64,000 nucleotides of DNA from Perilla frutescens. Taxonomy: Eukaryota > Streptophyta > Magnoliopsida > Lamiales > Lamiaceae. Position 1 is the stretch's first letter. Every line of letters begins with the position of its first letter. Positions 1 to 11,044 of this stretch are shown piece after piece. The stretch covers positions 29,888,977 through 29,952,976 of the forward strand of contig BRKX01000019.1 of the NCBI GenBank assembly GCA_026008535.1, written 5' to 3'. Below the pieces are notes generated by a model. The model saw only the letters and a program-made list of their open reading frames with translations, made no database searches and was not told the DNA's origin. Made by a program: the position numbers and the translations under genes.

Positions 1-504
1 ACAGAACCAGCTGAGCCTGACCAGCCAGCTAAACAAACAGTTCAAGAGAATGATCAACCTGACTACCAAGGTACACTTGCCATGACTGTGTACCTTGATC
101 CAGTTCAAAGGGCTCTCCAAGCTGCTGCCCAAGCTGCTGTTCCTGAGACTCCACCAGAGCGAAGTTATGATTAGTCTATCAGCATGGAGAAGGATGAGCT
201 CACCCACACAGTTCCATGTGAGGAACTGATAGGAACTGAAGCTGGAGAAGAAGTTGATTCAAGAGCAATTCAGCTGGATACTCAACCAAGCAGCTCATCA
301 GTTCAGCTCCCGGCTTACTATGTGGACTTGATCCATAGCCTATAGTAACAGGTGAAACTGCACACGGAGCAAATTCAAAAGCTGCAAGCTCACCGAAGGC
401 TCCAGCCAGTAGGAACTGAGTCATCAAGCAGTGATGAAGAAGATGAAGGTGACTCCACAGAGCCGCTTGCCAAGAGGAGGAAAACTGATCACAAAAAGGA
501 CTAG
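1..504 (+). pseudogene. C-terminal fragment of a MAELSK-family (dystroglycan-like?) protein, broken
   Basis: The fragment is open in frame 1 from the window edge to a TAG at 502-504, interrupted by stops at 172-174 (TAG) and 343-348 (TAG TAA). The reading is rich in Gln, Pro, Ala and Glu. It ends with an acidic Ser/Asp/Glu stretch (SSSSDEEDEGD) followed by a basic tail (AKRRKTDHKK) that resembles a nuclear localisation signal. The product is unknown. I place it in the same family as the fragment at 869 because it lies just upstream on the same strand and has the composition expected of that family's C-terminus. That placement is an inference, since no shared motif proves it. The three nonsense codons make it a pseudogene, and its N-terminal part lies outside the window. 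Confidence 0.45.
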
Positions 505-868
505 TGGCTGATCAAGTTCAACTGATTAGATAGCCCTAGGTTTACTTCTTGTAATTCAGTTTGTTATTATTTATTTTGATTTATAAAAAGTTTATCTTTT
601 TATTTTCAAATAAATATCGATCTTAGCATTTATTTTGAATATTTTGACCGTTGCAAAATGATGACACGTCTCAAGTCATTAAATGCCAATGACCAAAATA
701 AAAGAGGCCAGGGGCCAGTACCATTCCAACCATTAGATCTATGAGACTGCCCAAGCACTCATAAAAAGCCCTCTCTTATAATCCTTTTAAAAACACTTCT
801 CCGCCGCTGTCAAAAACTCTCTCTCTCAAAGCTCTTGAAATTTCTCCAAATTTCAGCCAACCCCAAAA
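505..868 (+). promoter_or_regulatory. Spacer and probable promoter/5' leader of the MAELSK-family copy
   Basis: There is no ORF. The first 150 bases after the upstream stop are T-rich, like a plant 3' end. A TATA-like run (CATAAAAAG, about 760-768) is followed by a CT-rich leader (ctctctctc near 820) and an A/C-rich stretch ending CCCCAAAA just before the ATG at 869. This is the usual layout of a plant promoter and leader. No element-specific site is recognised. Confidence 0.35.
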
Positions 869-1185
869 ATGGCCGAGTTATCCAAATCTTTGAATTCCTT
901 CAAAGAGCAACTCATGAGAGAAAAATTCCTAGATAGGAAGAAGTTTCAATTGATTCTAAACGAATCAAACAACCCAACCCTTCTGTCAAATCTTCACAAG
1001 ACAGGAATTCTTCACTACCTAGAAACACCACCAAAGTTCTTCAGACAAAATTTTGCTTCAAGCAAAATTGTCTGCAGATGGAAAGACAGTGTCATCAGTG
1101 ATTCAAGGAAGGCTACTCCAAATTATTGAAAGAACAGTTGCAGAAGTCTTCCAACTTCCACAAAAGGTTCATCCTAGCAACTAGC
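869..1185 (+). pseudogene. N-terminal fragment of a MAELSK-family protein, frameshifted
   Basis: The ATG at 869 opens an 86-codon frame that begins MAELSKSLNSF and is rich in Lys, Phe and Leu. The family-like reading moves to another frame near 1085 and continues as a segment containing TVAEVFQLPQK, up to a TAG at about 1185. One indel therefore breaks it, and everything downstream of roughly 110 residues is missing. Similar plant proteins are, as I recall, annotated 'dystroglycan-like', a name with no demonstrated link to animal dystroglycan. Its function is unknown. The start is chosen because the promoter-like leader ends just before it and no upstream in-frame ATG is nearer. It follows a C-terminal piece on the same strand, so this may be the junction of two head-to-tail copies. 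Confidence 0.5.
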
Positions 1186-3623
1186 TGATAACATGATTTA
1201 AAATGTCGAATAGGTTATAGCTTATATATATATAGGGGTTGGTTATAATGAGTACCAAGCTTTATGTGAGAACTAGGAACTAATCTTAGCCCTTAGTTTT
1301 GGTTTGATTAAAGGTCCAGATTCAATTTGTGGAAGATTATATAATTCTAATATTATTAGATAAATAATAGTAAGGATTTTAGTGTAATTTTGTACATATT
1401 GAGATATTAATACATGGAGATGATTAAGGAAATATGCGATGCCATATCTTAATTCAAACTTCACAAAATCTACCAAATCTCATTCAAATAATTTAGAAAT
1501 CAAAACCAGTTGAGAATTTCCGACTTCAGCGTCTTGAAAGAAATTCGAGGTGCTGATTCTGGACCACAGCTAATGATTCCCGATGTATCAAAGGCAGTGA
1601 TTTCTAGACCACATGCGATAATTCTCGATGACAGAAGATGGTAATTTCGATCAGTTGCTAATTTGTTGAACAAAAAAAAACTGCGATTTAGACAAACTCA
1701 TTTTGATTTTTTTTTACTAAGATGTGGACATACTAAATGGTGGAATCCAATCAAAGTAATTTTTTGCATTCATGGGATGGGATTTGTAGAATTTTTACAG
1801 TTATTTGGATGAATTTTCAAATTGGTTTGTATATAATTGGATTTATTGTTTATAATGATTGTATTTGATTTAGTGCTACGAAATATTAAATTTTTGGAAT
1901 TCTTTTCTTGTGAATCCAAAAATAGTTGTTGTTGATTTGTTTTCGTGCTTGTTTAGAAGAAATTTTTTGGTATGTAATGATTATTGTACTTATTTGGTTG
2001 CATTATTTTGCTAGTTATGTTTCATTACTTCCAATGTTTTGTTTAATGGCTTTTTATGTTTCGTTAATTTGCTACAACTTAAAAAAAATGCAAAACCACA
2101 ACTTCATCTGTGTAGAAATAAAACACAAATGTTTATTATGAGTGAACGATGTTGGTTTTGTTGCATGGATTATGATGCCTTCATTTAATTTTATTTTGAA
2201 AATTGTTAATATTGGTGAGTTATTTAAAAAATTTCATGATACATCAATTTTGTCGCTTAGATTGTTTGGTTTTGTTGGTTAGAATGTTGGTTTTTTTTTG
2301 CTAGTCTGGTTTTGTGGCATAGAATCTAATACACATAACATGTGTTCACCATAAATTTATAAATCTACATACTCATAATCTAACAAATTCACATTATATC
2401 CAATTTTTAGGTGCTAATTATGAATAAGTTTGTTACTTTTTTTGTAGTATTTTATAACTTGGTATATCATGCTTATTTTTGTTAATGCAAAAAAGATTCA
2501 TGGTTTATTAATGTGTATTAAAGTGCTTAATCAATAATATTCCATTGATAATGCATAACTAATTATATGAAATTATATAATTTTTAGATGTCTGTTGAGA
2601 ATAAGTTTGCTGCTTGTTTTGTAGTAATTTGTAGCTTGGTATATTATGTTTATTGTCGTTATTGTATGGAAATATTAAATTATTTATTTTGTGTTATCTA
2701 ATCTTTATAACATTAAAATGAATATTAACTACAACAAACAATATTCATTTCATAGTTGGGGAAAGAGAGACTAACGACAAAATCAATAGGTATTAAGAAA
2801 GCGTGTATGGAAAGATAAAGATGTTGTAGTGAGATGAAAACAATACAAGTGATTGTGGTATGTACACAATGTGGCATATGTAAACGTTGATGGGACAAAT
2901 CATGAAAGCTTGGAATAATGGGCTGAAAGGGGGAACAAAGTACAAATAAAATATGTTTGGGATGAAATATTGTGATGCATAAGTCACAACAAAGATAAGC
3001 ATCTACAAGGAGGTGATTGCAAAAATAATGCATAGAAGTTTTGTGACAATTTGTAACAACTTGATGTGAAGATTCATTCAACAACAATTTACAATTTGAA
3101 TGATAAAAATGAATATTGATTGGTTTAAATTACTAGTGGTTCAGAAATGCTTTTTATGAATTATTCTACAGATTGCTTAGTAGTTATTCATGGTTTAGTA
3201 TGCCAAGTTATTTTTTATTATTGCAAACAATAATTAATTGTTGAATTGTTTGTGTTTTGGGTGATTGATCGTTCATATTTCATTGATAATATTATAAGAT
3301 TTGAATGATTTTTTGTAATTCTATTTTTTATATATTATATCTTTTCTTTTGATAGTATTCATACTGACTTTGTTTCTTTGAAATATTTAATTACTTTAAA
3401 TATTTTGTTTTTATTGCTTTATATGTTTAATTTTTTGCTATAAATCAACAAAACTCATTACTAAATCTCATCTACGTACAGAAACACACAAATGGAAGAA
3501 TATACTCTAACCTAAAATTTCAGTCCTTCAATATTATTTGGTTTGACATCAGGTGTACAAAAAAATAAATTTTATTATAGATTCATTCATAAACATATGT
3601 ACTTACTAATTCATAATCTAATT
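1186..3623. other. AT-rich sequence without a supported gene
   Basis: There is a TA microsatellite at about 1204-1215, followed by a segment with the phrase 'ggggttggttataatgagtacc', the kind of end sequence seen in plant non-autonomous DNA transposons. I cannot find its partner end. Around 1500-1660 a phrase of the form 'tgatt-tggaccaca-taat-cccgatg' recurs two or three times. The rest is T- and A-rich and carries only chance ORFs. Confidence 0.4.
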
Positions 3624-4932
3624 TGTTGGTCCGAGATGAGTTGTATCAGTTTAGAGGAGGGGTTGAATAAACTGATTCCAAAAACTTTTTAATAGAGTGC
3701 GGAAAACTTTAAGGGCCCGTTGAGTCATTTGAACTTATCGGTTTGCCTATTTTCAGTTTGCCTATGATAAATGCAAGTTGTGTGATCTTGTGTTTAGTTT
3801 CAAAGATAAGCAGTTTAGGAGAATGAAAGCAATACAGCACACAATCGATTTTATAGAGGTTCGAAGTCTCAAAACTTCTATGTCCTCTCTTCCTTCCGCA
3901 GAAAGGACAAATTCACCATATAATCTGAGTTAACCTTACAAATTATACAATGAATGTAAAACAGGTTGAACCTGGTAATAGTGAGTTTCTTTACAATATT
4001 ACCTCAGCTGGGTCGACGGATCACTCTTGCAGTCTCCAACAGTTAGCTATTTCGGCAGCAGTTTCTTTAGCGGCGGCTCACACTTAGTTGGAGAGTTAGA
4101 GCTTGACTAAGAAAATCTTCAGCTGGACTTTCAAACAACGAACTGAGATGCTTATAGCTTGTGGAGTTCTTCTTCTTCTCATATTGACTTTTGCAGCTGG
4201 ATATATCACTTTAAACTGAGTAGAATAGATGGAGAAAGAGAGAGCTCAGTTTTCTTAGTAATCTTGCAAAAATTCTGGCGAAAGTGAAAGTGAAAGTCAT
4301 TCAAATTTTGTTTCACTCATCTTTTATAGAGAAGTGGCCAATGGTCTCTTGAGTCGATCAATAGTTTATTGGTGTATATAGCCATTGGTAAGGTTGTCGT
4401 AGCCGTTACTCTGCTATTCGACCTCTAGTGAGCATTAACTTCATCGATTCTTCAGTCGGCGGCCTTTGATTCGGGCCTAGCTGATTAGTTCAGTTAATGC
4501 TTCAGTTCGGCTTCAGAGATTCTCTTCTATTAACGGCTTTTCAGTTCAACTGATGATGGGCCATCGGTTTAGTTTGGCTGATTTGATTTTTAACTTGGCC
4601 ATCAGTTGAGTACTCCATAAGTCAATTCGGCTATCTTGATTCTTGCTTATCAGTTAGGTTGACTTTGATCTTCAGTTTGGCTATCAGCTTAGTTGACTTT
4701 GAATTTCAATCTGGCTGTCTTGACTTTTTGTTTATCAGCTAGGTTGCCTTGATATTCAGTTCAGATGGCTTGGCTATCAGTTCAATTGATAAACCCTTAA
4801 GTCTGATTGACTTGGTCTTCAATTGGGTTTGCATAAGTCTTCAGTTCGGTTGATCTTCTCTTCAGTTTTTCTAGAGTGTTTTGACATCTAATCAAAACTC
4901 CATTTATGGCTTCTTTGATTATTTTTCCTAAT
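3624..4932 (-). repeat. LTR of a non-autonomous LTR retroelement (minus orientation)
   Basis: The segment begins TGTTGGTCCGAG on the plus strand and ends next to a minus-strand polypurine tract, so on the minus strand it reads from about 4932 down to 3624. It has no ORF. Its right half is built from recurring words such as CAGTTYGGCTA and TTCAGTT. The terminal dinucleotide at 4932 is degenerate (TT rather than TG on the minus strand). The other LTR was not found, so the boundaries rest on the polypurine tract and the TG end alone. Confidence 0.45.
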
Positions 4933-4933
4933 A

Positions 4934-4947
4934 ATTTCCTCCTTTTT
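4934..4947 (-). promoter_or_regulatory. Polypurine tract of the minus-strand element
   Basis: On the minus strand this reads AAAAAGGAGGAAAT, preceded by TTTTGACATCATC. Copia elements of the SIRE type often have 'catcatcaaaaaggggga' immediately before the 3' LTR, so this is the expected plus-strand primer of reverse transcription. It places the LTR at 3624-4932 and the internal region to its right. Confidence 0.5.
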
Positions 4948-5229
4948 GATGATGTCAAAACTGGCAAGATGACGGAAAAACTGATTGATAACTGACGTAT
5001 TAACTGGCTTAAAAATTCAGAGCCGATAACACAATGCCAAGAGATTTGTCAATGGAAACTGATTAATGCAAAAAATGGCTAGATGTACAGACTGGATAGT
5101 TGTTTTACAATCTAACTTCAGTTTTGCTTTACAGACTCTTCAGTTTGCTTGACTCTTTTTCAGTTTCTTCTTCAGCTTCTTCTTTTCTTACTTGATTCGC
5201 CTATGTCCTTGACTTTTCTCTAAAACTAA

Positions 5230-6440
5230 AATCTCTCTTGAGTGCCCTGATCTTCTCCCTGAAGCCGAACTTCCCGTTGAAGCTGATCCTAGAGGTTTCC
5301 ATCATCACTGGTCCCATATTCTTTCCCCTTTTTGGAATCATCCAAAAAGCTTGGTAGTTGAAGTTCATATGATGGAATTGGGATACTGGGCATGAGTGTG
5401 AAGGTTGTGGTCAAGTTATCATTGTATGTAGACAGGGTAGGAAGGGTAGGCATTAGTGTTGAGTTGGGAGAGTATTGTGATCTTGATCACGGAAGTCCAT
5501 GGTTGAGAGATTCATGAATAGCTTATCATCGGAGGGAATTTGTATGTCCTCAAGAGACAGTTGGCTGAGGATTGAGTTGGCTCAATGTGTTGGAGAGGAG
5601 CCTCAGCTGGAACTTCAAACTGAATGTGTCTGATCATTAAATCCAGTATTTCTGGCAGTGTAGATGGCATGGAAGTTGGAAGTTCATCCAAGTTTTGCTC
5701 CAGTTTTCTTCTTAAATACAGAAAGATAGTCATCTAGTTTGAATAAGATGAAGCATAGTGACTTCATCAACCTGAAATCTCCAAAGATGCCATTGGAGAT
5801 ACCTCCGTAGATTTGACAACAAGGGAGGGATGATGTCCTCAAGGAGCCCAGAATATTTGTGGAGCTGCTGGTCAAGATATTAAGTAAATTCAACTTCAAT
5901 AAAGTCTTGGTGATATGAGGTGGAGAAGTTTGAACTGGCTGGAATGGTTGATTGCCCATTCAAGTAAGTGATGTGTTCAGTTTCAACCATTGGACGCTTC
6001 CCTTTGTTGGTTGAAGACTTTTGGACAGGGTTTCTTGTGGGAAAGATGGTTGGAAGCATGTCTCTCCAGCAGATGGCTTCGCCATATGGAATAGGCTCTT
6101 AGATTTGATCTTGAATAATGAAGCTGATGCGGTTTGCAAAACCGACCATTTCTTTGAAAGTCCTTACTTTATGAACAAAGTGTGCTCGTCAAACATTAAA
6201 TCTTAGTTGGGTAAGAATAAAGGATGCCCACTCTGCCTTGAACCTGTAATGGAGAGCAGCCGTTAGATATGATTACGCATCTGAGAAGTTGATTGGTTCA
6301 AAATTTCCGTGCAAGATGTGAACCACAATATCTAGAAGTTGGATAAACTCTGGCTTGAGACTGTCCTTTAGTTGGTGAGAGAAGACTTAATGGTCAACTT
6401 GTGGAGCTTTCCATTCTTCCTAAAGATCAAGCTTGCAGGG
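5230..6440 (-). pseudogene. MAELSK-family protein, central/C-terminal fragment, with stops and a frameshift
   Basis: Reading the minus strand from 6440, one frame stays recognisable for over 200 codons. It contains EEWKAPQVDH, HQLKDSLKPEFIQLLDIVVH, YLTAALHYRFKAEWA, TFKEMVGFANRISFI and a leucine-rich segment with SGLLEDIIPPLLSNLRRYLQ. Stops fall after KLDL, VDH, FSDA, RFNV, QDQI and EFT. Near 5735 the reading moves to another frame (RRKLEQNLDELP and on). The product is unknown. The content is mostly helical and leucine-rich, with no catalytic motif, signal peptide or membrane segment. It lies directly inside the LTR and polypurine tract at 3624-4947, so it appears to be the cargo ORF of that element. 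Confidence 0.5.
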
Positions 6441-7680
6441 AAGTTCTAGGTTTTCAACTTGTATAGATTGAAGAGCTTTTGCAAGATGATGGATATGCAA
6501 GCAAAGAGATGAAAGATTTGGAGGTGATAGAGGAGAGCATCTCTTTAGCATATAAATTCAATTGGCATGCATATTATTGAGAGTACTCGATTGATTTTAG
6601 TTGATCAGTTGCCTGATTTGAAAGGCGAATAGCTGAATTAATGTTAATTGCATCTTAGTCGTTCACATTTTGAGTAACTTTTTGATCTAGCAGCTAAATT
6701 TTGATCAATTCAAATTTGGGATGGTTGCCATAAATAGCTAAATATTTTCTACAGATTTGGCAATTCATGTCTCCAAAGTAATCATTTCACTTTTGCCCTT
6801 TAATAGTTGATTATTAAATCAACTCAGTGTTCTAATGGTGATCTTTGTAAGAGATGAACCATTTCAAATTTGAGCTGTTGGATGCAGCGTTGAGAGGAAT
6901 TAATGATCACAGCAGTAATAATTTATTTAAAGATAAGATTAATTAATAGATTAATTAAAACTTATCCTTGATTCATTTGGGATACAATCCAACTGATTTG
7001 AACTTTTGAGGCGTGAGCTGACAGGAGACCGGTTGAGCTGATCAGTTTGGGCTTTCTTCAGCTGATGAGTTGAACTTAGACCTTGAGCAAATTGAATTGA
7101 TCAGTTCGTCAGTTTAGCTGCTTGCTATCGCGTTAGTTAGTTTTCTCTTCTTGAATGATGGAACTGAACTTAGTTCATTGTTTCTCTTTGAGTGATTTGA
7201 TATTTTTCTTTTTGATATTGATCCAAGAGTGAACTTCTTCGGTTCACACTTTCCTTTTCTCATGGTTTGGTAGAGTTGTTGAAGAGAAACTAATTGATTG
7301 ATCAGTTCCCGATCAAGGAGTTGTGGGATTCTTTTCTTTTCATGAGATACACTGAACTAAACTTGAGCAAGGGTCAGTTGCTCGGCTTTTGAGCTTGATT
7401 TGAGTAGAGGTGTGATGTAGCTCTTGGACAAGAGATTTGGAGACGTTGCAATGTCTTCTTCTTCTTCAATGTTCTCTTCACCATAGTGATCTTGACTCTT
7501 CTAGGATGCTACAACTTGAGTACATGATATACTCAGTTATTCTCTTTCAGTTCCAGGTTAAGCTCGTAGAGATGGCGTGGCTGACTAACTTGATAAACTA
7601 TCAAAGTTCATTTAGCGGCAGTGTGAACCTTTTGGTAAGGTTGATAGATGTTTTGTTGAGATTGCACACGCAAATCCCGA
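6441..7680. other. Decayed internal sequence, no supported gene
   Basis: This continues the same low-GC, CAGTT-rich texture as the flanking LTR-like sequence. Words such as 'gagctgatcagtt' recur at 7030-7120. Small ORFs on both strands have no recognisable content. It is probably the 5' part of the minus-strand MAELSK element or its other, decayed LTR. Confidence 0.3.
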
Positions 7681-9055
7681 ACTGACCCGCAAGAGGATGG
7701 GGTCGATTATAGGGTGGTGAGTCAACCCGAGTCGTGTCTCTTGAGGAAAGCTTAGCATGGCAATTCTCTTTCTATGCTACACACATGAATATATACATGA
7801 ATTTAAATACGAACCTAAACATTATAATCCAAGGGTTTGAGGGTTTTGAACTAAAAACTACTAAATCAAATAAAGCAAGAAATAACAAGACAATAACGTC
7901 AACAATGAAGATGAATTAAACGATTGTAAAATAAACATTAGGGTGTAGATTCTCTTTGGTTTCTTTCCTAGCTTGATTTAAGTTGATTCCGTTAGCCTAA
8001 AAACGTACAATAGACTGCATCAAGAAGATTAACTTCATTTATTCTCACATTAATCCATTAAACCACTACCGGCTAAATTATATGAGTAAGTTTAACAACT
8101 AGGCGCTCCAGTCAACCTAATGTTGAAAGAACCTTAGTCAGGCAATAGAATCTTCTATTAGTCTCATCTATCACCTAGTAATGTTGAATATTGGCCAGTC
8201 ACTCAACATAAACAAGTTCAATTCAATCAACGGGAAATCAACAATCACAAGCATGGATCGAAACTAAATCGATTATTTATCCCCTAATATATGGAACTAG
8301 CCCCTCATCATGTAAGATAACAAACAAGGATCACACAAGTTCTTCATTTCATATATCAAAAGATAGATAAAAATACAAACTTACACAATCTTGTTTGTCT
8401 CGACAAAGTTTGGGACAAATCCCCACAAATGGACTGAAACTGAAAGGGAACACAAAAGAAATGGAGATCTTCTATCAAGCCTAGCTAACTAGCCCCGACT
8501 TGAGCTTTGGATCCCTTCTTCTCCGTCTTTCTTCTCTACTTCAGGCTTCTCCTCACATGCCTTCTCCTCCAAGAACAGACGATGAACTTCTCCAACTGAT
8601 CGGTTTAAGGGTGTCACATCCCTTAAACTGATTGTCTTTGCCTCTATTCCAAACTGGTGATTTTTGGAGAATCTCACTCCCTCCTTTCCGAACTGGTGAT
8701 TTTTGGAGAGTCTCACTCCTTCATTTTCGAACTTGTGATGGTGAATGGTTGATGAATGGATTGTTAGAATGGTGAATGGTATTTGATGCTCCCAACTCTC
8801 CGTGTGGAATTGAATTCTTCCTAGGTGAGGTAGTTGGATGGCTTTTAAGAACCAAAAACCCAAAAGTGATCCGTCAAATAATGCCGAAAATACCCTCGAA
8901 GTGGGACAAAAACTCCGCCCAGCGTTGGCTGAGCACCCAGCATTGGCTGAGCATCAGAAGCCTAACGGCTAGGTACCTAGTACCCGCTGGGCCCTCTTTG
9001 CTGAGAGGTGTGCCCAGCGGCGGCTGGCTTGGTCCATGCTTCCTCTAGTTTGATG
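7681..9055 (-). repeat. Probable Athila-type LTR (minus orientation)
   Basis: The layout matches the better-defined LTR at 42656-43986. From the left it has a GC-richer end with GGGTCGATTATAGG, then an AT-rich middle with alternating 'aacta/aatta' text and a TTCATTTATTC-type block. On the right is a GC-rich part with repeated phrases (CCCAGCGTTGGCTGAGC and CCCAGCATTGGCTGAGC; lines 8881-9040). I could not find a primer-binding site at its left end, and the sequence is diverged. The 124-codon minus ORF inside (8489-8863) has no recognisable content. Confidence 0.35.
8649..8735. repeat. Short tandem repeat, about 45-bp unit, two copies
   Basis: The phrase AACTGGTGATTTTTGGAGA is followed by a TCTCACTCC block, and the pair occurs twice in succession with small differences. 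It lies in the probable LTR at 7681-9055. It encodes nothing that I can support. Confidence 0.6.
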
Positions 9056-9405
9056 CTTCACCTTGTGCTTATTCCAGCTCAGCTTGTGATCAGTTCAGCT
9101 TGTGCTCAGTTCAACTGGTGGTCAGTTCAACTGGTGTCTGTTTAACTAGTGCTGAGTTCAGCTTGACCCTTCAGTTTAAGCCATTAGTTTGGCATCAGTT
9201 TGGGCCAGTTTGACATCAGTTTGGCCATCAGTTCGGCATCAGTTTGGGATCTATTTAGTATCAGTTTGGACTTTTCAGTTCGATTCTTCAACTGGGGGAT
9301 TCATTTGGAGCTTCTAACTTATCTCTTCAGTTGAGCTCTTCAGTTTAACCATCAGGTTGGCCAGTTTGGCCTTCCAGTTTGGTTCTTCATCTTAACTCCG
9401 GCTTT
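9056..9405. repeat. CAGTT-rich reiterated sequence
   Basis: Words such as CAGTTTGG, CAGTTCAACTGG and CATCAGTTTGGCC occur roughly every 12-20 bases. The same vocabulary fills 4400-4870 and 6990-7150, so this is probably another decayed LTR piece of the MAELSK element. It is not a strict tandem array because the spacing varies. Confidence 0.5.
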
Positions 9406-10425
9406 TCCACCTTTTATGCCATAAAATCACTATTTTTGGAGCAAAAGCTCAACGTCTGCACAAATGTGGCATAACTCACCAAAAGATCAAAAGTGAAGAT
9501 AACTACAACAAAACAAAACAAAAATAACTGGAACACATGCACTAAAGACATAAAATTCTTATAAGAAAACATCACAAATAAAAACAAAAATAATAGATTG
9601 TTGAATGGTTGAGGGCAGTCAGCTTCTTCTTTTGATAAAGTGGATGTCTTTAAATCTGTAAGAAAAGTTGTTGCTGGAATTTTGTTGGCAAGTCTGTCAT
9701 TCATGATATGTTGAACTTGCACAACAGTGGGAAGAAATGGATTTGAAGATCCTATCCATTTGATGCTCCAAGTTTCTTCTCGTTGCCAAAAACTCATGTC
9801 ATGAAAGACAATGAGTAGAAAGCGAGACTGGATATACATTGAATGTCTCCAGTTGAACCAATATAAGTATCGATGCAATTGCTTGAACAACTTTTTATTA
9901 CACTTTGCAACAAAAGTGAAGTGAGTGAGGAGTAGATTGGTCACCACTTTTTATGCAGTTTTGACGACATATTCTCCACTGTAGAAAGTGCGAATATTCT
10001 CTTCAGTCAGTTAAAGTGGAGGGCAGGTACTCCTAAAATAGTCAGCTCCATAATTTGGATGAGGGATTCCAGTGAATGGAATAATCTCATCAGGATCAGA
10101 GCAAATCTTGAAATCAACTGAGGAGTCGTTCTTCGAATTTGGGGATAGAACGGTTTCAATAGTTGAATTGCTCGAAGTTGTGTCACTTGACTTGGCCTTG
10201 GATCTTCTTTTCCTTTTGAGAGATTGAAGACGAGCGCTTCCTTTCTTGGGGATCCAATCAGAGATGAGAACCGGTAGTGCATCATCATTTGGAAGATTCA
10301 GCATCTCTTCAATTAGCTTGCTGATTCTCAGAACAAGTCCCACTTTGGACTCAAATTTTACAGTCTTCTTTGAGTCTGAGGCTTTGATGACTTGATACTT
10401 GTGTTGGGAGAATATGAATTGATGA
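9406..10425 (-). pseudogene. MAELSK-family fragment (copy 1), minus strand
   Basis: On the minus strand an open segment runs through VGLVLRISKLIEEMLNLPND, then a basic patch SLKRKRRSKAKS, and stops after STCPPL (10011). The reading resumes with ENIRTFYSGEYVVKTA, a stop, and a longer segment containing HRYLYWFNWRHSM, DMSFWQRE and WIGSSNPFLPTV (9414-9947). The product is unknown and no catalytic motif is visible. It is joined at about 10427 to the tail of a Ty3/gypsy polyprotein on the opposite strand. The same junction occurs at 25024-25690, so it existed before that segment was duplicated. Confidence 0.5.
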
Positions 10426-11044
10426 AGCCATGCCTAGCCATGATGAACCAAAATCAGAGCTGCAGTTGAAGGGTCTAGTTATAAGATTACGAGCTAAGCA
10501 ATTGCAAGGCTATTTCCAAGCCTATGTTCGAAAAAAGATTGAGGAGAAAGTACACATTCAAGGCAGCCCCATGTTAGTCACATTGCTAACATGTGAAGAT
10601 GATGATGAAGATATGAAGAATAATACATGAAGAGTTGAAGGCAAGAGGAAGATCGACGTGTGTGCATGGATCGTTAATTCGGACGTGCATGTGCATGATG
10701 AAAATTGGCCCTTAGTTAATTTAATTAAGGGGTTGATTTAATTAGACTATAATATTTATTTAATTTTGGATCAGTTTTATTTATTTTAATTAGTCAATTT
10801 TTGGTCCTTGTTAGATAAGGTTGACTAGAGTTTTATTTAAGGCAAATTCCTACCTTGAATAGAATTCTAGTTTAGATAGTTTTTTTAGTCCAATTTTATT
10901 CTTTCTAGACTTGTGATTTTCGGCTCTTACTAGTATAAATAAGGGTTCATTGTGGCATTGATGTTTCAGACATTCTTTGATATTAAAGCTTATTGCAATC
11001 AATTGTGTCTCACCCAAATTCCTTTGGTTCAAAATGAACTCTTA
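9764..11044. repeat. Large direct repeat, copy 1 (partner 25024-26312)
   Basis: Sequence from TGCTCCAAGTTTCTT to AACTCTTA matches 25024-26312 with scattered substitutions and small indels, roughly 93-95% by eye. It contains three joined parts: a minus-strand MAELSK-family fragment, a Ty3/gypsy polyprotein tail, and the start of a gypsy LTR. Confidence 0.85.
10430..10630 (+). pseudogene. Ty3/gypsy polyprotein C-terminal tail (G1 tandem unit, upstream copy)
   Basis: This is a 66-codon reading that includes GLVIRLRAKQLQGYFQAYV. The pattern resembles the 'GPITRARAK-x-LQ' tail that follows integrase in many plant gypsy polyproteins. It ends at a TGA about 30 bases before the LTR, where a pol frame normally ends. 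The rest of integrase is missing because MAELSK-family sequence directly precedes it. The ATG at 10430 is only the first Met in the fragment. Confidence 0.5.

Noticed and set aside
2793..3002. tRNA or other structured RNA gene in the AT-rich left region
   Set aside because: I looked for tRNA A- and B-box patterns and cloverleaf arms here and elsewhere in the window and found none convincing.
2725..3087. 120-codon minus-strand ORF rich in His, Cys, Ile and Leu
   Set aside because: AT-rich region with no recognisable domain and no start context. The composition is what random AT-rich DNA gives.
8489..8863. 124-codon minus-strand ORF with an internal repeat (NHQFG twice)
   Set aside because: The repeat reflects a DNA tandem repeat in a probable LTR, and there is no homologue that I recognise.
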